Below, one piece after another: positions 8,136 through 17,709 of a DNA stretch of 53,141 bases (its first letter is position 1; every line of letters begins with the position of its first letter). Below the pieces are notes generated by a model, which saw nothing but the letters and a program-made list of their open reading frames with translations, was not told the DNA's origin and did no database searches. This DNA comes from Bacteroidota bacterium. Its GTDB lineage: Bacteria; Bacteroidota; Bacteroidia; Chitinophagales; Saprospiraceae. Location: NCBI GenBank assembly GCA_963169455.1, contig CAUJDW010000032.1, positions 1 to 53,141 on the forward strand, in the 5' to 3' direction. A program made the position numbers and the translations under genes.

Positions 8136-9881
8136 ATGATGGAAATTCAACTCCATGCGAACCGCCGTTTCCTCTGGAAGGTGGAGAAGATCGCCGTTGT
8201 CGGCCCGGGCATCGTGGGCATGCCCATGGCCGCTCTGCTGGCCCACGCCCGGATCAGGATCGGAACCGACAAGCCCGCCCGGGTGGTAGTCGCCCAGCGC
8301 AATTCCGCCAATTCCGGCTGGAAAGTTGGCGCCATCAATGCCGGGAAGTCCGTCATCGGAGGCATCGAGCCCGGCCTGGATGCTATCGTTCAGGACGCCG
8401 TTGCTGCAGGCTTGCTGTCCGCTACCCATGATTACAGCGAAATTGCCGACGCCGATGTGATCCTGGTGTGCATTCAGACTGACAAGAAGCCGGACAGCTA
8501 CGAACCCGACTACGGTCCCATGTTCGGGGGGCTCGACGCCCTGGCCGCGGCCCTGCAGCACAAACCTCCGCACAAGGTTCCGCTCGTCATTTTCGAATCG
8601 ACCCTGGCGCCTTCCACCATGGCCACCCTCATGCTGCCGCACTTCGAACGCTACGGGTTGATTGAAGGGCAGGACATCCTGCTGGGCAACAGCCCCAACC
8701 GGGTGATGCCCGGGCGCCTGGTCGAAAGGGTCACCAGCTCGGATAAGCTGGCCGCGGGCCTGCACCCCGAGGCCCCCCGAATGATCAGGGAACTGTACCG
8801 GCATATCGTTACAGCGGGCACGCTCCACCAGACGAACAGCATGACCGCCGAAGTGGTGAAAACGCTGGAAAATGCCTACCGCGATGTGCGCATCGCCTAT
8901 TCTGCGGAGATCGCCCGCTACTGCGACGAACACGACATCGATTTTTACGCGCTGCGCGAACAGGCCAACGAGCGCCTGGCGCAGGCCGACAATGCTTCCT
9001 CCGACCCCAATGCCGTTCCCAGCGGAGGTTTGCTGATCCCCACGATCGGCGTGGGCGGGCACTGCCTGCCCAAAGACGGCATACTGCTGTGGTGGCGCAG
9101 GGCGGAAAGCGGGGCCGATACGGCCAACAGCCTTATCCTGCAGTCGCGCGCCATCAACGATGAATCACCGGCCGAAACGATCCGGCTGGCGGAGCGCCGC
9201 TTTGGGGATATAGGCGGGAAAAAAGTGGCCGTCCTGGGCGCAGCCTACCGCTTCAACTCGGAAGACACCCGCAATTCCCCCTCTATTGTGCTGGCCCGCC
9301 TGCTGATGGAAAAAGGCTGCCAGGTTATTCTGCATGACCCCTACGTCAAACCCGATGACCAGAACCTGCGCAAGTTCGAAGTGGACAAACACTTCACGAA
9401 CGATCTGGCCATGGCGGTTGCGGATGCGGACTATCTATTCTTCGGCACAGCTCACAAGGACTATCTGGAAGGCAAAGATGCCCTTTTCCGCCAGGCCGGG
9501 CGGCTGAAAGGCGTGGTGGATGGCTGCAACCTCTACAGGCCGGGCGAGGTGGAATCTCTGGGCATAGCCTACACCGGCATCGGCCGCGGGCGGAAGGCCC
9601 CCGACGAGGAATTCATCGCCTTTGTGCACCGGGGGTTCCAGGCCATGGAGCGCGGGCTGGCCAATGAGGTGCTCGCCATTGCGGAATTTCTCAATGAGCG
9701 CTATGTATCCGAGCCATTCAACAAAGTGCGCTTTGAAGAAGTGCAGCGGCTGGCCGCCAGTTGCAACACCGGTTGCCTCATCGCCGATCCCGCCCCTGTG
9801 GAGGGCGTACCGGTTTACCGGGGCTTCCGCTCGCGCCTGGCGGCCTGCGCCAGGAACCAGTATTCGCTTGTTTCCGGCTGA
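8136..9881 (+). CDS. Nucleotide-sugar dehydrogenase (UDP-ManNAc/UDP-glucose type) with C-terminal extension
   Basis: A 581-residue NAD-dependent four-electron dehydrogenase making a UDP-uronic acid. The Rossmann start KIAVVGPGIVGMPMA gives the NAD site; MTAEVVKTLENAYRDVRIA carries the conserved Lys/Asn region; GVGGHCLPKD carries the catalytic Cys310. The C-terminal UDP-binding domain begins at KVAVLGAAYRFNSEDTRNSP. The wecB homologue in the operon makes UDP-ManNAcA the most likely product, but this is inference. ATG 8136 is used; a GTG at 8082 lies in a repeat-containing spacer. At 581 residues it is well above the usual 420-450. The excess is mainly a C-terminal tail of about 110 residues (after YRPGEVESLG) containing three cysteines and no family match that I recognise. 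Confidence 0.82.
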   Translation: MMEIQLHANRRFLWKVEKIAVVGPGIVGMPMAALLAHARIRIGTDKPARVVVAQRNSANSGWKVGAINAGKSVIGGIEPGLDAIVQDAVAAGLLSATHDYSEIADADVILVCIQTDKKPDSYEPDYGPMFGGLDALAAALQHKPPHKVPLVIFESTLAPSTMATLMLPHFERYGLIEGQDILLGNSPNRVMPGRLVERVTSSDKLAAGLHPEAPRMIRELYRHIVTAGTLHQTNSMTAEVVKTLENAYRDVRIAYSAEIARYCDEHDIDFYALREQANERLAQADNASSDPNAVPSGGLLIPTIGVGGHCLPKDGILLWWRRAESGADTANSLILQSRAINDESPAETIRLAERRFGDIGGKKVAVLGAAYRFNSEDTRNSPSIVLARLLMEKGCQVILHDPYVKPDDQNLRKFEVDKHFTNDLAMAVADADYLFFGTAHKDYLEGKDALFRQAGRLKGVVDGCNLYRPGEVESLGIAYTGIGRGRKAPDEEFIAFVHRGFQAMERGLANEVLAIAEFLNERYVSEPFNKVRFEEVQRLAASCNTGCLIADPAPVEGVPVYRGFRSRLAACARNQYSLVSG

Positions 9882-9908
9882 TCTGCAGCCGGCTAAAAAC
9901 GAAACAGC

Positions 9909-11258
9909 ATGAACAACACAACGAAAAGCTGGGGCATCGTAGGCGGCGGCATGCTGGGCATGCAACTGGCCAACCGCCTGGCGCAGCAGGGCCATCAGGT
10001 TACTATCCTGGAAGCCGGCTCCGCCCCCGGCGGGCTGGCCGCCGCCTGGGAGATCGGCGGCCAGCGCTGGGACAAATTCTACCACGTCATCCTCCTGTCC
10101 GACACCACCCTACGCGGCTTGCTGGACGAACTCGGGCTGGGCGGCGAACTGCAATGGGTGGAAGCCCGCTCCGGCTTCTACACCGGCGGGAATTTGTACT
10201 CCATGTCCAATACCATCGAATTCCTGAAATTCCCACCCTTGTCCCTGATCGATAAACTGAGGCTTGGAGCGACCATATTCTACGCCTCCAAAGTGAAGGA
10301 CTGGGAGCGGCTGGAAGGCCAGCACGTTGGCGCCTGGCTGGAAAAGTGGTCGGGGCGGAACACTTTCGACAAGATATGGCTGCCCTTGCTTCGCGCCAAA
10401 TTGGGCGATAATTACCGGCATACTTCCGCTGCGTTTATCTGGGCTACCATACAGCGCATGTACGCCGCCAGAAGGACCGGCCTGAAGAAGGAGATGTTCG
10501 GCTATGTGAAAGGAGGCTACGCCCGTATTCTGGAATCCTTTACCCGGCATCTGCTCGCAAAGGGCGTCCGGATAGTCACCGATTTCAAGGCCAGGAGTAT
10601 CTACGCCGAGTCGGAGGGTAGGGTAGTGGCCGAAAACCAGGCAGGAGAGGCCCTGGAATTCGATGAGGTGATCGTTACCGTCCCTTCCGCGATTGCCGCC
10701 GAGATTTGCCCCGGCATCAGCACCAGCGAAAGGGACAGGCACCAGCAGGTGGAATACCTGGGCGTGATTTGCGCTTCGGTGCTCCTGAAGAAAAGCATCT
10801 CGCCATTTTACGTCACCAACATCACCGATCCGACGCCCTTTACAGGCCTGATTGAAATGTCCAATATTGTCGGCCCTGCCCATTTTGGAGGCCATTCGCT
10901 GGTGTACCTGCCGAAGTATGTAAAAAAAAGCGACCCCATTTTCCGGTGGAGTGATGAAGAGGTCGGGGTTCATTTCCGGGACAGCCTGCTGGGCATGTAC
11001 AGCCATATTTCGGAGGAGGACATATTGAGTGTGCAGGTAGCCAGAGCACCAAATGTGTTCGCTTTGTCAACTATTCATTATTCCCGGAAACTTCCGCCGG
11101 TATCGACCTCCGTGCCGGGCCTGCACATCCTGAACTCCGCCCACATCGTCAACGGCACCCTCAACGTGAATGAAACCCTGCAACTGGCCGACAGGGAACT
11201 GCCCGGCATCCTGAGCAGAGCCCGCCGGCCCGTAACCGCAAACAGCAGCCATGAATAA
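9909..11258 (+). CDS. FAD-dependent oxidoreductase, amine-oxidase/protoporphyrinogen-oxidase-like
   Basis: A 449-residue flavoprotein. The N-terminus WGIVGGGMLGMQLANRLAQQ is a dinucleotide-binding beta-alpha-beta fold, followed by LEAGSAPGGLAAAW, the second FAD contact of the amine-oxidase/UGM/phytoene-desaturase group. A C-terminal FAD motif is less clear (LHILNSAHIVNGTLNVNETL). Proteins of this kind are frequent in exopolysaccharide loci, and their reaction is not established; a sugar-ring oxidoreductase or UDP-galactopyranose-mutase-like role is possible. The last eight bases overlap the following deacetylase gene. Confidence 0.72.
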   Translation: MNNTTKSWGIVGGGMLGMQLANRLAQQGHQVTILEAGSAPGGLAAAWEIGGQRWDKFYHVILLSDTTLRGLLDELGLGGELQWVEARSGFYTGGNLYSMSNTIEFLKFPPLSLIDKLRLGATIFYASKVKDWERLEGQHVGAWLEKWSGRNTFDKIWLPLLRAKLGDNYRHTSAAFIWATIQRMYAARRTGLKKEMFGYVKGGYARILESFTRHLLAKGVRIVTDFKARSIYAESEGRVVAENQAGEALEFDEVIVTVPSAIAAEICPGISTSERDRHQQVEYLGVICASVLLKKSISPFYVTNITDPTPFTGLIEMSNIVGPAHFGGHSLVYLPKYVKKSDPIFRWSDEEVGVHFRDSLLGMYSHISEEDILSVQVARAPNVFALSTIHYSRKLPPVSTSVPGLHILNSAHIVNGTLNVNETLQLADRELPGILSRARRPVTANSSHE

Positions 11259-12261
11259 GCCAATAGCAAGCGTATCACTGGATTTGGACAACCAGTGGTC
11301 ATACATGAAAATACACGGCGACGCCGGCTGGGAAAGCTATCCGTCCTACCTGGGCGCCTTCGTTCCCCACGTGCTGGACGTACTGGACAGGCTCGGCCTG
11401 AGCATTACCTTTTTCATCGTCGGCAAGGACGCGGCCATCGAATCCAACCAGGAATACCTGCGGGAGATTACCCGCCGGGGGCACGAAGTGGGCAACCACT
11501 CCTTTCACCATGAGTCCTGGCTGCACACCTACAGCCGGGAGGAACTGGCGGAGGAGATTTCCAGGGCCGAAGCGCAGATCGAAGCGGCAACCGGCCAGCG
11601 CCCGGCGGGCTTTCGCGGCCCGGGCTTCAGCTGGAGCCCGGCCCTGCTGGAGGTGCTGAAGGAGCGCGGCTATCAGTACGACGCATCCACCCTGCCAACC
11701 TACATCGGGCCGATTGCACGGATGTATTATTTCTGGACCGCCAACCTGTCCAGAGAAGAAAGAGAAACCCGGAAGGGCCTGTTCGGCTCTTTTAAAGATG
11801 GCCTCCGCCCGGTGAAGCCTTATCTCTGGCAGCTCGGCAATGGGGAAACCTTGCTGGAACTGCCGGTGACGACCATCCCGGTATTCAAAACGCCTTTCCA
11901 CTTCAGTTACCTGCTGTACCTGAGCGGCTTCTCCACCGCCCTGATGGACGCTTACCTGAACTTCGCCATTGCGATGTGCCGCGCTACCGGCACGCAGCCA
12001 AGCTATCTGCTGCATCCGCTGGACCTGATCGGCGGCGACCAGGTTCCGCAGCTGAAGTTCTTTCCCGGCATGGATATCCCCAGCGGGCGAAAGGTGGAAG
12101 TGTTCACCCGCGTGATGAACAAGCTGGGCAAATATTTCGAACTGGGGAACATGAGCAGATACGCCCGTTACTTTCTGAGCACCGGATTGAAAAGCAGGGA
12201 GGCCGCGCTGAGCGGGGCGCTCTCCCGGCCCGAAGTGCGGGCCGATAGCTTCGAACCCTAA
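11251..12261 (+). CDS. Polysaccharide deacetylase (third copy in the operon)
   Basis: A 336-residue protein with a clear NodB core: SLDLDNQWS supplies motif 1 Asp residues, then LSITFFIVG, GHEVGNHSFHHES with the H-x3-H metal motif, and GFRGPGFSWSP for motif 3. It keeps a longer C-terminal half (about residues 155-336), which probably recognises substrate. No signal peptide. It starts inside the end of the FAD oxidoreductase gene (overlap of eight bases), so the two are coupled. It is only distantly like the two upstream deacetylases, so the three probably act on different positions or intermediates. Confidence 0.85.
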   Translation: MNKPIASVSLDLDNQWSYMKIHGDAGWESYPSYLGAFVPHVLDVLDRLGLSITFFIVGKDAAIESNQEYLREITRRGHEVGNHSFHHESWLHTYSREELAEEISRAEAQIEAATGQRPAGFRGPGFSWSPALLEVLKERGYQYDASTLPTYIGPIARMYYFWTANLSREERETRKGLFGSFKDGLRPVKPYLWQLGNGETLLELPVTTIPVFKTPFHFSYLLYLSGFSTALMDAYLNFAIAMCRATGTQPSYLLHPLDLIGGDQVPQLKFFPGMDIPSGRKVEVFTRVMNKLGKYFELGNMSRYARYFLSTGLKSREAALSGALSRPEVRADSFEP

Positions 12262-12284
12262 CCCCTCACGAAAAGCCCGGCGCC

Positions 12285-14837
12285 ATGGCCGACACCAGAA
12301 AACTGTACTTCGATTGGGTGGATGCCCTGAAGGCCTTCGCCATTATCGGCATCCTGTGGAACCACGTCGTGGAAGGCTTTGGCTCTCTGCCATGGTTTAC
12401 CAATCCGGCCAATGACTGGCCCGGTTTTTCCACGCGCATTCAGAACATTCTGCCCCAGGCCGATAACTGGTTTATCCGGCTGCTCTATTTCATCGGCTGG
12501 CTGGGCGACAGCGGCCCGGGGGTGTTCATCCTCCTGAGCGGCTTCGGGCTGGCGCTGAGCACGCTGCAGGCTGCCGGGCCCGGCATAAAGCTTGCCGGTT
12601 TTTACCGGCGCAGGCTGCTGCGGATATACCCCTTGTACCTGCTGATCCACTTCCTGACCGTCCTGGCTGCTTTTTTCCTGTTCGGGCCTTATTTCATAAA
12701 ACTCAACACCGACACCCTTTTCAGCTTTCTGGGGCTTCGGTTCAAGGATTCCATATTTTTCCACATCAACCCATCCTGGTGGTTTATCTGGCTCGTTCTC
12801 CAGTTGTATGCCGTTTTCCCCTTCCTGTTCAGGCTGATGCGGAAGGCCGGCCCGCTCTGGTTTTTCCTGCTCGCCCTGGGCTTCACTATCCTGTCGAGGG
12901 GAGCGGGTATTGCGGGTATCCGGTATTCCAATGAACTCTTCTCCTGGATGACGGGAATCTTTTTCGGAACCAGGCTGGCGGAATTCGCGCTGGGCATGGT
13001 GCTGGCGGATTATTTGTGGCGAAAGCAGGATGAGGGAATGCCCCTTCCGCGCCTGTCCCGCTTTCTGCCTCTGTCCCTGCTGGTTTACCTGGCCGGCCTC
13101 TTAGCCTCGATGGTATGGGCCGGCACGCTGGTGTCCAACCTGCTGGTCACGGCGGGCTTATGCGGCTTGTTTTATTCCATCTGGCAGTGGGGCGTCAAGG
13201 GCCGCCTGGCCGTTTTGCGCCGCCCCCTTATCTGGCTGGGCGTCAATTCCTTCGGCGCCTTTTTGCTCCATCAGGCGCCTTTGAACTGGAGCGGGCGGCT
13301 CATCGAAAACCCAGGCCTGCATCTGGCGGCGGCGCTATTGATTGTCGCCCTGTCCTTTCCGGTAGCCGGATATCTGGAAAAAATGGCCGGCAAAGCCACC
13401 GGATTCGCTATGAATATCCGGCCCGGGCGGGGCCTGCTTTGGGGAGCCATGGCGGCCTCGGCCCTGCTGCTTGGAACGCTCGTGATTCTCAGCCCAGCCC
13501 GTTTTTCCCCTTATGTGGATCAGCTTCTGTCCATTCTGATTATCGGTTTGGTTATTTGCCTGGCGGTTCTGGAGGCCAGGCTGCCCGTCGGGGAAAGCCC
13601 CCTGGTTCATTTGCTGCTCCTGTCGGGCGTATTTGCTTCGGCAATCCGGATTTTCATCTTCCCCCCGGGTTTTGGCCTGTTTTCGGTTGTGCTGGGCGCC
13701 GCGATAGCAGTGGGGGTGGTGCTTTTTTACCTGTTGACAAGAAGAAGGCTGTTGGCCTGGGCTTTGTCCTTCGCCCTTTTCGGCGCGCTGCTTCTGGCGG
13801 CCGAAGTTTTCCTGAGGGCCCGGCAGCCGCTGGAGACCCCCGTCAGGTGGGGCGAATATCCGGCCCTTGAGATCCATCCGACGCGGGTTTACGGGCTGAA
13901 ACCGGAGCTGGACATCCGCCTGAGGTACAACAACTACGATTACGTGCTGAAAACGAACAGCCAGGGGCTGGCCAGCCCCGAAATCGGGCCTGAACGCCCC
14001 GATCCTTCCACCCTGCGCCTGCTCATCGCCGGCGACGCCTTTTCCATGCCGGAGGGCCTGGAGTACGAAGATGCTTACCCCGCCCTGCTGGAAAAAGTGC
14101 TGAGGGATTCCCTTGGAGGGCGCCCCGTCCAGGTGATCAACGGGGGTGTAACCGGTTACGGGCCGGTGGAAGCTCAGGCTCAGATTTCCGAGCTGGCGCC
14201 GCTATTCCGGCCCGACATCGTGGTTTACCAGTTCTTTATCAATGAATTCGAAGAAGTCAACGCCGGCGCAGAAGAACGCCTGCGCAGCATAGGGCTGATC
14301 ACCGATCTTTCCAGGATCGAGCGGGAGATATTCGGTTCTCAGGTGCTGGCGCATGAGAAAAGGTTGGAGCGGAAACTCAAAGAGATGGCCGGCGGGAAGA
14401 GCAGCAACTACCGTTACGAGAAGTCGCTGCTCAGGTTTTACGAGAAAGAAGGCGGAATATGCAGCGACGAAACAACGCTGCGGCGGCTCAGGGAAAAGCT
14501 GGCCGGCATGCAGCAGGCCTGCAGGGAGTATGGCGCTGCTTTTGTCGTGCTCTTCGTTCCCGGACAGGCAGCCGTATCCAGCCCTGCCGATATCGCCCAT
14601 TTCCCCGCAGGTTTGGATACGGGCGACAGTTCGCGTTTCGATATGGAGCTTCCCTTCCGGAAACTCTCGGAAATAACGGATGCCCTGGGCATCCCCCTGA
14701 TCGGGCTTACCCCTTACCTGAAAAGCCACCCGGCCCAGCCGGTTTATTTCCCCGAATCCTGGCACTGGAACCGGGAAGGCCATAAGGCGGCGTCGCAGGC
14801 GCTTTTCGAGGAACTGAAAAAGCGGGGGCTTTTGTAA
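12285..14837 (+). CDS. Membrane O-acyltransferase (acyltransferase 3) fused to an SGNH-like domain
   Basis: An 850-residue fusion. Residues 1-350 are an OafA-type acyltransferase 3 domain: FDWVDALKAFAIIGILWNH with the conserved His, then about ten membrane segments and FYRRRLLRIYPLYLL. Four more hydrophobic segments follow (about 380-520), then a periplasmic SGNH-type domain (about 575-850). Block 1 is G583-D584-A585-F586-S587, so the usual nucleophile serine of GDS is alanine. N653 in FINEFEE fits block 3, and E824-x2-H827 in PESWHWN fits the D-x2-H block. The N-terminal domain should carry acyl groups across the membrane and the C-terminal domain place them on the glycan. The altered GDS needs checking. 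Confidence 0.82.
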   Translation: MADTRKLYFDWVDALKAFAIIGILWNHVVEGFGSLPWFTNPANDWPGFSTRIQNILPQADNWFIRLLYFIGWLGDSGPGVFILLSGFGLALSTLQAAGPGIKLAGFYRRRLLRIYPLYLLIHFLTVLAAFFLFGPYFIKLNTDTLFSFLGLRFKDSIFFHINPSWWFIWLVLQLYAVFPFLFRLMRKAGPLWFFLLALGFTILSRGAGIAGIRYSNELFSWMTGIFFGTRLAEFALGMVLADYLWRKQDEGMPLPRLSRFLPLSLLVYLAGLLASMVWAGTLVSNLLVTAGLCGLFYSIWQWGVKGRLAVLRRPLIWLGVNSFGAFLLHQAPLNWSGRLIENPGLHLAAALLIVALSFPVAGYLEKMAGKATGFAMNIRPGRGLLWGAMAASALLLGTLVILSPARFSPYVDQLLSILIIGLVICLAVLEARLPVGESPLVHLLLLSGVFASAIRIFIFPPGFGLFSVVLGAAIAVGVVLFYLLTRRRLLAWALSFALFGALLLAAEVFLRARQPLETPVRWGEYPALEIHPTRVYGLKPELDIRLRYNNYDYVLKTNSQGLASPEIGPERPDPSTLRLLIAGDAFSMPEGLEYEDAYPALLEKVLRDSLGGRPVQVINGGVTGYGPVEAQAQISELAPLFRPDIVVYQFFINEFEEVNAGAEERLRSIGLITDLSRIEREIFGSQVLAHEKRLERKLKEMAGGKSSNYRYEKSLLRFYEKEGGICSDETTLRRLREKLAGMQQACREYGAAFVVLFVPGQAAVSSPADIAHFPAGLDTGDSSRFDMELPFRKLSEITDALGIPLIGLTPYLKSHPAQPVYFPESWHWNREGHKAASQALFEELKKRGLL

Positions 14838-14869
14838 AAGGCTGGCTATCCGGCCCCGGCGGTGCGGAC

Positions 14870-16492
14870 ATGCAATCTGAAAAACACCAGGAGATGAAAA
14901 CCTCGATGATCAAACCCGGCAGCCAAATCGTTGCGGGAATCGTGCGCAAAACTGTTGATGCTGTCAACGGCATCAACCAGTATTTCTTCATCCTGCTGAT
15001 CCTGCTCCTGTACTTTTTCCGCTTCCGGCTCAGCATCAATGAGGAGCACTATTTTCAATTGTCCAGGGCATACTGGGACCCTTCCTGGATACCCAATTCC
15101 TTCACGCTGACCGAATTCGCCAGCACCAGGGTGCTGTTCCAGTTGATAACGGGCTTCTTTCTCCAGTATTTTTCCTTTGAAGTAGTAGCCGCCATGGGGC
15201 AGTTGTTCTGGAGCATCGCCATTTCATTCGCCCTGCTCAAACTGTACCGCCTGCTGGGCCTATCCAATATTTTCATCCTGCTGCACCTGCCCATTCTGTA
15301 CTTCTGGGACAGCTTCTACAGCCAGGCTTTCTTTGCGCTCGAATGGCTGTTCCACGGCATGGAGCCCAAGGTGTTCGCCTATTTTTTCGTGATGTTCGCC
15401 CTGTACTTCCTGCTGACGGAGCGGTATTATCTTGCCAGCATTTTTCTGGCCGCCGCCACCTGTTTCCACCTGCTCGTCGGCGGCTGGGTAATGGTTTATT
15501 TTTCCCTGTACCACCTGCTGAAGAACCGTTCCATAAAAAAGACATTCTTCTTCGGGCTGGCCTACCTCGCCTGCCTGATCCCTTTTATCATTTACCTGAT
15601 ACCGAGTTTCACCCACGCCTTTTCGCCTGCAGGGCTTCCGGTCCATCCCGACTGGATATACACCTATTTCCGGCAACCCTATCACACGGCCCTTTTTCTC
15701 GACATTCCCTTTTTCATAGCCCAGCACGGCGAGGGCGTGCTGGAGGCCCTGGCCTTTTTCATCCTCTGCCTTTTCGTTTTCAGCAGGTTTGGCGATGAGC
15801 TGAACCGGAAGGTCAACCTCCTGAACATCCTGATGTTTTCGGGGCTTTTCCTCTGCGTTTTTCTGGCTTATTTCGACAGGAACGGCTCCTTCGTGAAATA
15901 CTTCCCCTTTCGGATTTGCGGGCTGCTGACCTTCCTGGTTTTCCTCCAGCTCGTGTATCTGGCCGACAGGTATGTCCTGCGCGATGAGGTTCGCTACCTG
16001 GTTCAGTTCGGCATACTGGCCTATTTCCTGGTGGCCATCACGCCAATAGAACTGGGCAGTGTGGCCAAGGATTTTTACAACTTTTACAAGGCCAAATCAC
16101 ACCCTACCTCCTTGGACAAAGCCACGGCTTTCATCAGGGAAAACACGGAAAGGGATGCGGTTTTCCTGCTCATGCCCGAAAGGAGCGTCCCCGATGATTA
16201 TTTCTCCTTCGACATGAACCACTCCTTTATGCGCAAGGCGCAAAGAGACCGCTTCGTCGCCTTTGAATTCGCTCCCGTTTCTCCGGAAGGAGAGAAAGTG
16301 TACGAGTGGTATCAGCGGCTGCTGGCGAAGAACGAGATCGTCAAGGATTTGGGGAAGGTGTGCGAAGTGCGGGAAAAGTACCGCATCGATTACCTGCTGG
16401 CCGATTTTGAAGTGAAAAATATTCCCTGTCTCAGGCCGGTGTATGCCGCGGAGGGATACTTCATTTACCGGATAGCCGATGGGGGCGAATAG
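14870..16492 (+). CDS. Polytopic membrane protein, GT-C-like or polymerase-like, unassigned
   Basis: A 540-residue protein with roughly eleven hydrophobic segments, then a soluble C-terminal tail of about 140 residues. The first loop has LSINEEHYFQLSRAYWDPSW, placed and charged like the acidic loop of GT-C glycosyltransferases, and a later aromatic-rich region has LFHGMEPKVFAYFFVMFALY. The tail (SLDKATAFIRENTERDAVFL onwards) resembles periplasmic ends of uncharacterised GT-C-like proteins. I do not recognise a named family with confidence. As the operon has no obvious Wzy, it is one candidate for polymerase or for a further lipid-linked sugar transferase. An in-frame ATG at 14894 has a better upstream GGAG and may be the true start. 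Confidence 0.6.
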   Translation: MQSEKHQEMKTSMIKPGSQIVAGIVRKTVDAVNGINQYFFILLILLLYFFRFRLSINEEHYFQLSRAYWDPSWIPNSFTLTEFASTRVLFQLITGFFLQYFSFEVVAAMGQLFWSIAISFALLKLYRLLGLSNIFILLHLPILYFWDSFYSQAFFALEWLFHGMEPKVFAYFFVMFALYFLLTERYYLASIFLAAATCFHLLVGGWVMVYFSLYHLLKNRSIKKTFFFGLAYLACLIPFIIYLIPSFTHAFSPAGLPVHPDWIYTYFRQPYHTALFLDIPFFIAQHGEGVLEALAFFILCLFVFSRFGDELNRKVNLLNILMFSGLFLCVFLAYFDRNGSFVKYFPFRICGLLTFLVFLQLVYLADRYVLRDEVRYLVQFGILAYFLVAITPIELGSVAKDFYNFYKAKSHPTSLDKATAFIRENTERDAVFLLMPERSVPDDYFSFDMNHSFMRKAQRDRFVAFEFAPVSPEGEKVYEWYQRLLAKNEIVKDLGKVCEVREKYRIDYLLADFEVKNIPCLRPVYAAEGYFIYRIADGGE

Positions 16493-16539
16493 GGCAGGAA
16501 AAGCGCGAAAGCAGAAAACCTAGAATCAAAAAAACAACA

Positions 16540-17679
16540 ATGCTTATGAAAGCGGCCGTTGAAAACAAAACGAACCACCTGCAGCAGCGGGCCGGGAAAA
16601 AGCAACCTTCGGGCAGGCAGGCCGATTTGCACATGGTGAGCATCATCACTCCCGCTTACAACGAGGCGGCCATTATCGAAAAGAACCTGCAGGAGATCGT
16701 TGATTATATGGAGGCCCTGCAGGACAGGTACCGCTGGGAACTGCTTGTGGTCAATGACGGCAGTAAAGACGACACCGGGCGCCTGGCCGATGAATTTGCC
16801 CGCAGCCACGCGCAGGTCCGGGTGATCCACCACATCGTCAACCGCAACCTCGGGGGAGCGCTGCAGACGGGCTTTCAGGCCGCGCGGGGAGATTACGTCA
16901 TTGTGCTGGACATCGACCTGACCTATTCCGCGAACCATATCGAACAGCTGCTGTCGCGGATAACCGAAACGGATGCGGACATGGTGATCGCCTCCCCTTA
17001 TATGAAAGGCGGCAGGAACACGGCAGTGCCCTGGTTTCGCCTGCTGCTGAGCAGGGTGGTCAACCGCCTGATGCGCCTCATGTCGCCCAGCAAAATACAC
17101 ACCTTTACCGGCATGGTCCGGGTGTATAAAAAGAGCTTCCTTCAGAAGCTGAACCTCAAGTCCATCACCTATTCCATCAACCCCGAGATCATTTTCAAAG
17201 GCATCATTCTGCGGGCCAGGATTGAGGAAATTCCTGCGCACCTGGACTGGAGCAGGCAGGAAAAAACCGGGCGCACCTCCAGCATCCGCATTTTTGACGG
17301 CATCCTCGCCGGGCTGATGTCGGGCTTTATTTTCCGCCCTTATTTCTTTTTCCTGGGCATCGGCTTTATACTGTTTGCCATTTCTTTTTACATCGTCCTC
17401 TGGATATTCATCCATACCTTCAGCGTATTGCCGGAAATCCCCCTTGTTGCCGGCAATTTTGAAGACCGCTTCGGGCTGGCCGTGGCCAGGGTGTTCAGCG
17501 AACGCCCGTACTCCTTCATGGTGGGCGGTATCTGCCTGATCATCTCTTTCCAGTTCCTGGGCATCGGATTCCTCTCCCTTCAGAACAAGCGGTATTTTGA
17601 CGAGCTGTTCCACATCAACACCACTATGCTGGATAAACACTTCCAGAGCCGTTCCGCCGGGAAAGAGGCTTCGGAATAA
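16540..17679 (+). CDS. Glycosyltransferase family 2 with C-terminal membrane segments
   Basis: A 379-residue protein. After about 35 polar residues the GT-A domain starts at VSIITPAYNEAAIIEKNL; LLVVNDGSKDDTG and VLDIDLTY (the D-x-D metal site) are the nucleotide-sugar binding motifs. Two hydrophobic segments near residues 270-300 and a third near 330-350 anchor the C-terminus, as in dolichyl/undecaprenyl-phosphate sugar synthases (DPM1/GtrB/ArnC-like). Such enzymes make polyprenyl-phosphate sugars, the donors used by GT-C proteins, two of which flank it in the operon. That partnership is inference. Confidence 0.82.
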   Translation: MLMKAAVENKTNHLQQRAGKKQPSGRQADLHMVSIITPAYNEAAIIEKNLQEIVDYMEALQDRYRWELLVVNDGSKDDTGRLADEFARSHAQVRVIHHIVNRNLGGALQTGFQAARGDYVIVLDIDLTYSANHIEQLLSRITETDADMVIASPYMKGGRNTAVPWFRLLLSRVVNRLMRLMSPSKIHTFTGMVRVYKKSFLQKLNLKSITYSINPEIIFKGIILRARIEEIPAHLDWSRQEKTGRTSSIRIFDGILAGLMSGFIFRPYFFFLGIGFILFAISFYIVLWIFIHTFSVLPEIPLVAGNFEDRFGLAVARVFSERPYSFMVGGICLIISFQFLGIGFLSLQNKRYFDELFHINTTMLDKHFQSRSAGKEASE

Positions 17680-17709
17680 GGTTGTCCACTTGCTTTTAAA
17701 CCATTATCT

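Noticed and set aside
246-12261. Exosortase/PEP-CTERM-type exopolysaccharide locus
   Set aside because: FemAB, deacetylase and asparagine synthase genes occur in such loci too, but no exosortase, PEP-CTERM protein or Wzz/tyrosine kinase is present in the window.
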